Shown here piece after piece: positions 63,258-64,000 of a stretch of DNA of 64,000 bases. Position 1 is the stretch's first letter, and each line of letters starts with the position of its first letter. Made by a program: the position numbers and the translations under genes. Below the pieces are notes generated by a model. That model was not told the origin of the DNA, did not search any database, and saw only the letters and a program-made list of their open reading frames with translations. Source of the DNA: Butyrivibrio sp. (lineage in GTDB: Bacteria; Bacillota; Clostridia; Lachnospirales; Lachnospiraceae). Location: contig JAGAAO010000025.1 of NCBI GenBank assembly GCA_017615275.1, positions 25,025-89,024 of the forward strand, in the 5' to 3' direction.

Positions 63258-64000
63258 TCAGAGAGTCTTTAAAAACTCTCTGATGCCGTTTATTATTGTG
63301 TCAGGCTCTTCCTTATAGACATAATGTCCGCAGTCAAGCTTTATAAGCTTGCCGTTCTCCGATGCATCAACCAAAACCTGATGGCCAGGTTCCCATTCGG
63401 CAGACAGATCACAATTCTGCTTAGCTACATACTGAACTGTTGGCACCGTAGGATACGGCATGCTCTCTACCTCATCCAAAGCTTCAATGATATGCTCATG
63501 CTCACTTAACACATTTTTATTAATTTCCTGCCTGCAGGAAATGGCATTCTTCATCCTATCTGTTTCATCCTCAGGTTTATCAAGCATAAACCTCCAAAGT
63601 CCTGTAGCCCTCAAAAATCTAACTACTGTTACTGTAGTTTTAGGAACTCCTTTGGCGTATTCTTCTCTCGCAGAAGGCACGGAAATGTCCAATCCCACGA
63701 TTCCTTCAACTTCGGAAGAGTACTTCTGTCCCCAGAGAATTGCTTCCAGTCCTCCAAGTGAATGTGGGACAAGAACATAAGGTCCTTCAATACCCGCTTT
63801 TTCAAGTCCTTCTCTGTCCTCTTCTAGGATCTTATCAAAAGTTCTCTCTTCGTCTACGATATCACTGAGGCCATATCCGAATCTCTCAAGGATAACAACT
63901 TTGGCATCAGAGCTAAGCTCCTTACAAAGAGGAAGGAAATTATTATACGGGCTTGTATCACCCCAAGCGGACAGGAAAACGATTGTATGGTCTCCTTCGC
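63258..64000 (-). CDS. Alpha/beta hydrolase, N terminus beyond the window
   Basis: About 247 codons stay open to the window edge. Translation gives TIVFLSAWGDTSPYNNF (oxyanion region), ERFGYGLSD, the nucleophile elbow VPHSLGGLEAILWGQKYSSE and a late DCGHYVYKEEP histidine, all typical of small alpha/beta hydrolases. A start downstream at the GTG at 63698 would cut off the catalytic serine and is wrong. The last codons form one arm of a perfect inverted repeat (ATCAGAGAGT/ACTCTCTGAT). Substrate unknown. Confidence 0.8.
   Translation of the reverse strand, partial: EGDHTIVFLSAWGDTSPYNNFLPLCKELSSDAKVVILERFGYGLSDIVDEERTFDKILEEDREGLEKAGIEGPYVLVPHSLGGLEAILWGQKYSSEVEGIVGLDISVPSAREEYAKGVPKTTVTVVRFLRATGLWRFMLDKPEDETDRMKNAISCRQEINKNVLSEHEHIIEALDEVESMPYPTVPTVQYVAKQNCDLSAEWEPGHQVLVDASENGKLIKLDCGHYVYKEEPDTIINGIREFLKTL

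Noticed and set aside
63258-63285. Terminator at the end of the last hydrolase gene
   Set aside because: ATCAGAGAGT/ACTCTCTGAT is a perfect inverted repeat but lies inside the coding end and no T-run follows on the minus strand.

Overview
The window looks like a chromosomal segment of a low-to-moderate-GC Clostridia, most likely Lachnospiraceae of the rumen or gut (Butyrivibrio/Pseudobutyrivibrio-like). This is inferred from strong AGGAGG-type ribosome binding sites, frequent TTG starts and A/T-rich promoters. Lachnospiraceae-style families also point that way: DUF1667 beside glpK, DUF6320, DUF5722, a domain-swapped GH3 beta-glucosidase, an Rpn-family protein and QueT. No prophage, insertion sequence, CRISPR array, rRNA or tRNA was recognised. 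Most genes lie on the minus strand.

Layout. 0-7.7 kb: a tightly coupled minus-strand operon, glpK, GlpA-like FAD/[2Fe-2S] dehydrogenase, FAD/NAD oxidoreductase, a small Nif11-like protein, DUF1667, nicotinamidase and two CobW-type GTPases, followed by two related hairpins. 7.8-9.7 kb: small unknown proteins (97 and 56 aa) and a DUF4190-like membrane protein. 9.7-17.7 kb: an accessory stretch of single-function enzymes (GNATs, methyltransferase, Asp/Glu racemase-like, sugar O-acetyltransferase, ABM-like, MBL hydrolase, nitroreductase with a divergent LysR regulator, nucleotidyltransferase). 17.7-23.5 kb: pectin-acetylesterase-like hydrolase, DUF6320 and condensation-like acyltransferase, then a large parallel beta-helix GH141-like protein. 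23.5-28 kb: a c-di-GMP group (7-TM GGDEF cyclase, EAL phosphodiesterase with a dead GGDEF domain, PilZ receptor) with a 30-aa membrane peptide gene too short for ordinary gene calling.

28-36.4 kb: YggS, a DUF3298 lipoprotein, Rho, HflC/HflK, NCS2 purine permease and a CPBP protease with its own promoter and operator. 36.4-37.5 kb: about 1 kb without an intact gene. It holds two different arrays of regularly spaced inverted 8-mers (hairpin arrays) and a decayed TPR gene; this is the most unusual part of the window. 37.5-48 kb: membrane protein, large two-part methyltransferase, ABC-F ATPase, GT39-like glycosyltransferase with DUF5722 glycosidase-like protein, TruA, queT under a preQ1-I-like riboswitch, and a ZIP transporter. 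48-57.5 kb: GH3, an MBL-CinA fusion joined by a long disordered linker, and a complete Bce-type ABC transporter plus two-component system. 57.5-64 kb: Rpn-family nuclease, a polytopic membrane protein, a membrane-anchored alpha/beta hydrolase and a second alpha/beta hydrolase running off the window.

The genes together suggest a plant-polysaccharide-fermenting anaerobe. It takes up glycerol, hemicellulose/pectin fragments, purines and queuosine precursor, uses c-di-GMP signalling, and carries a cell-envelope antibiotic-peptide detoxification module.
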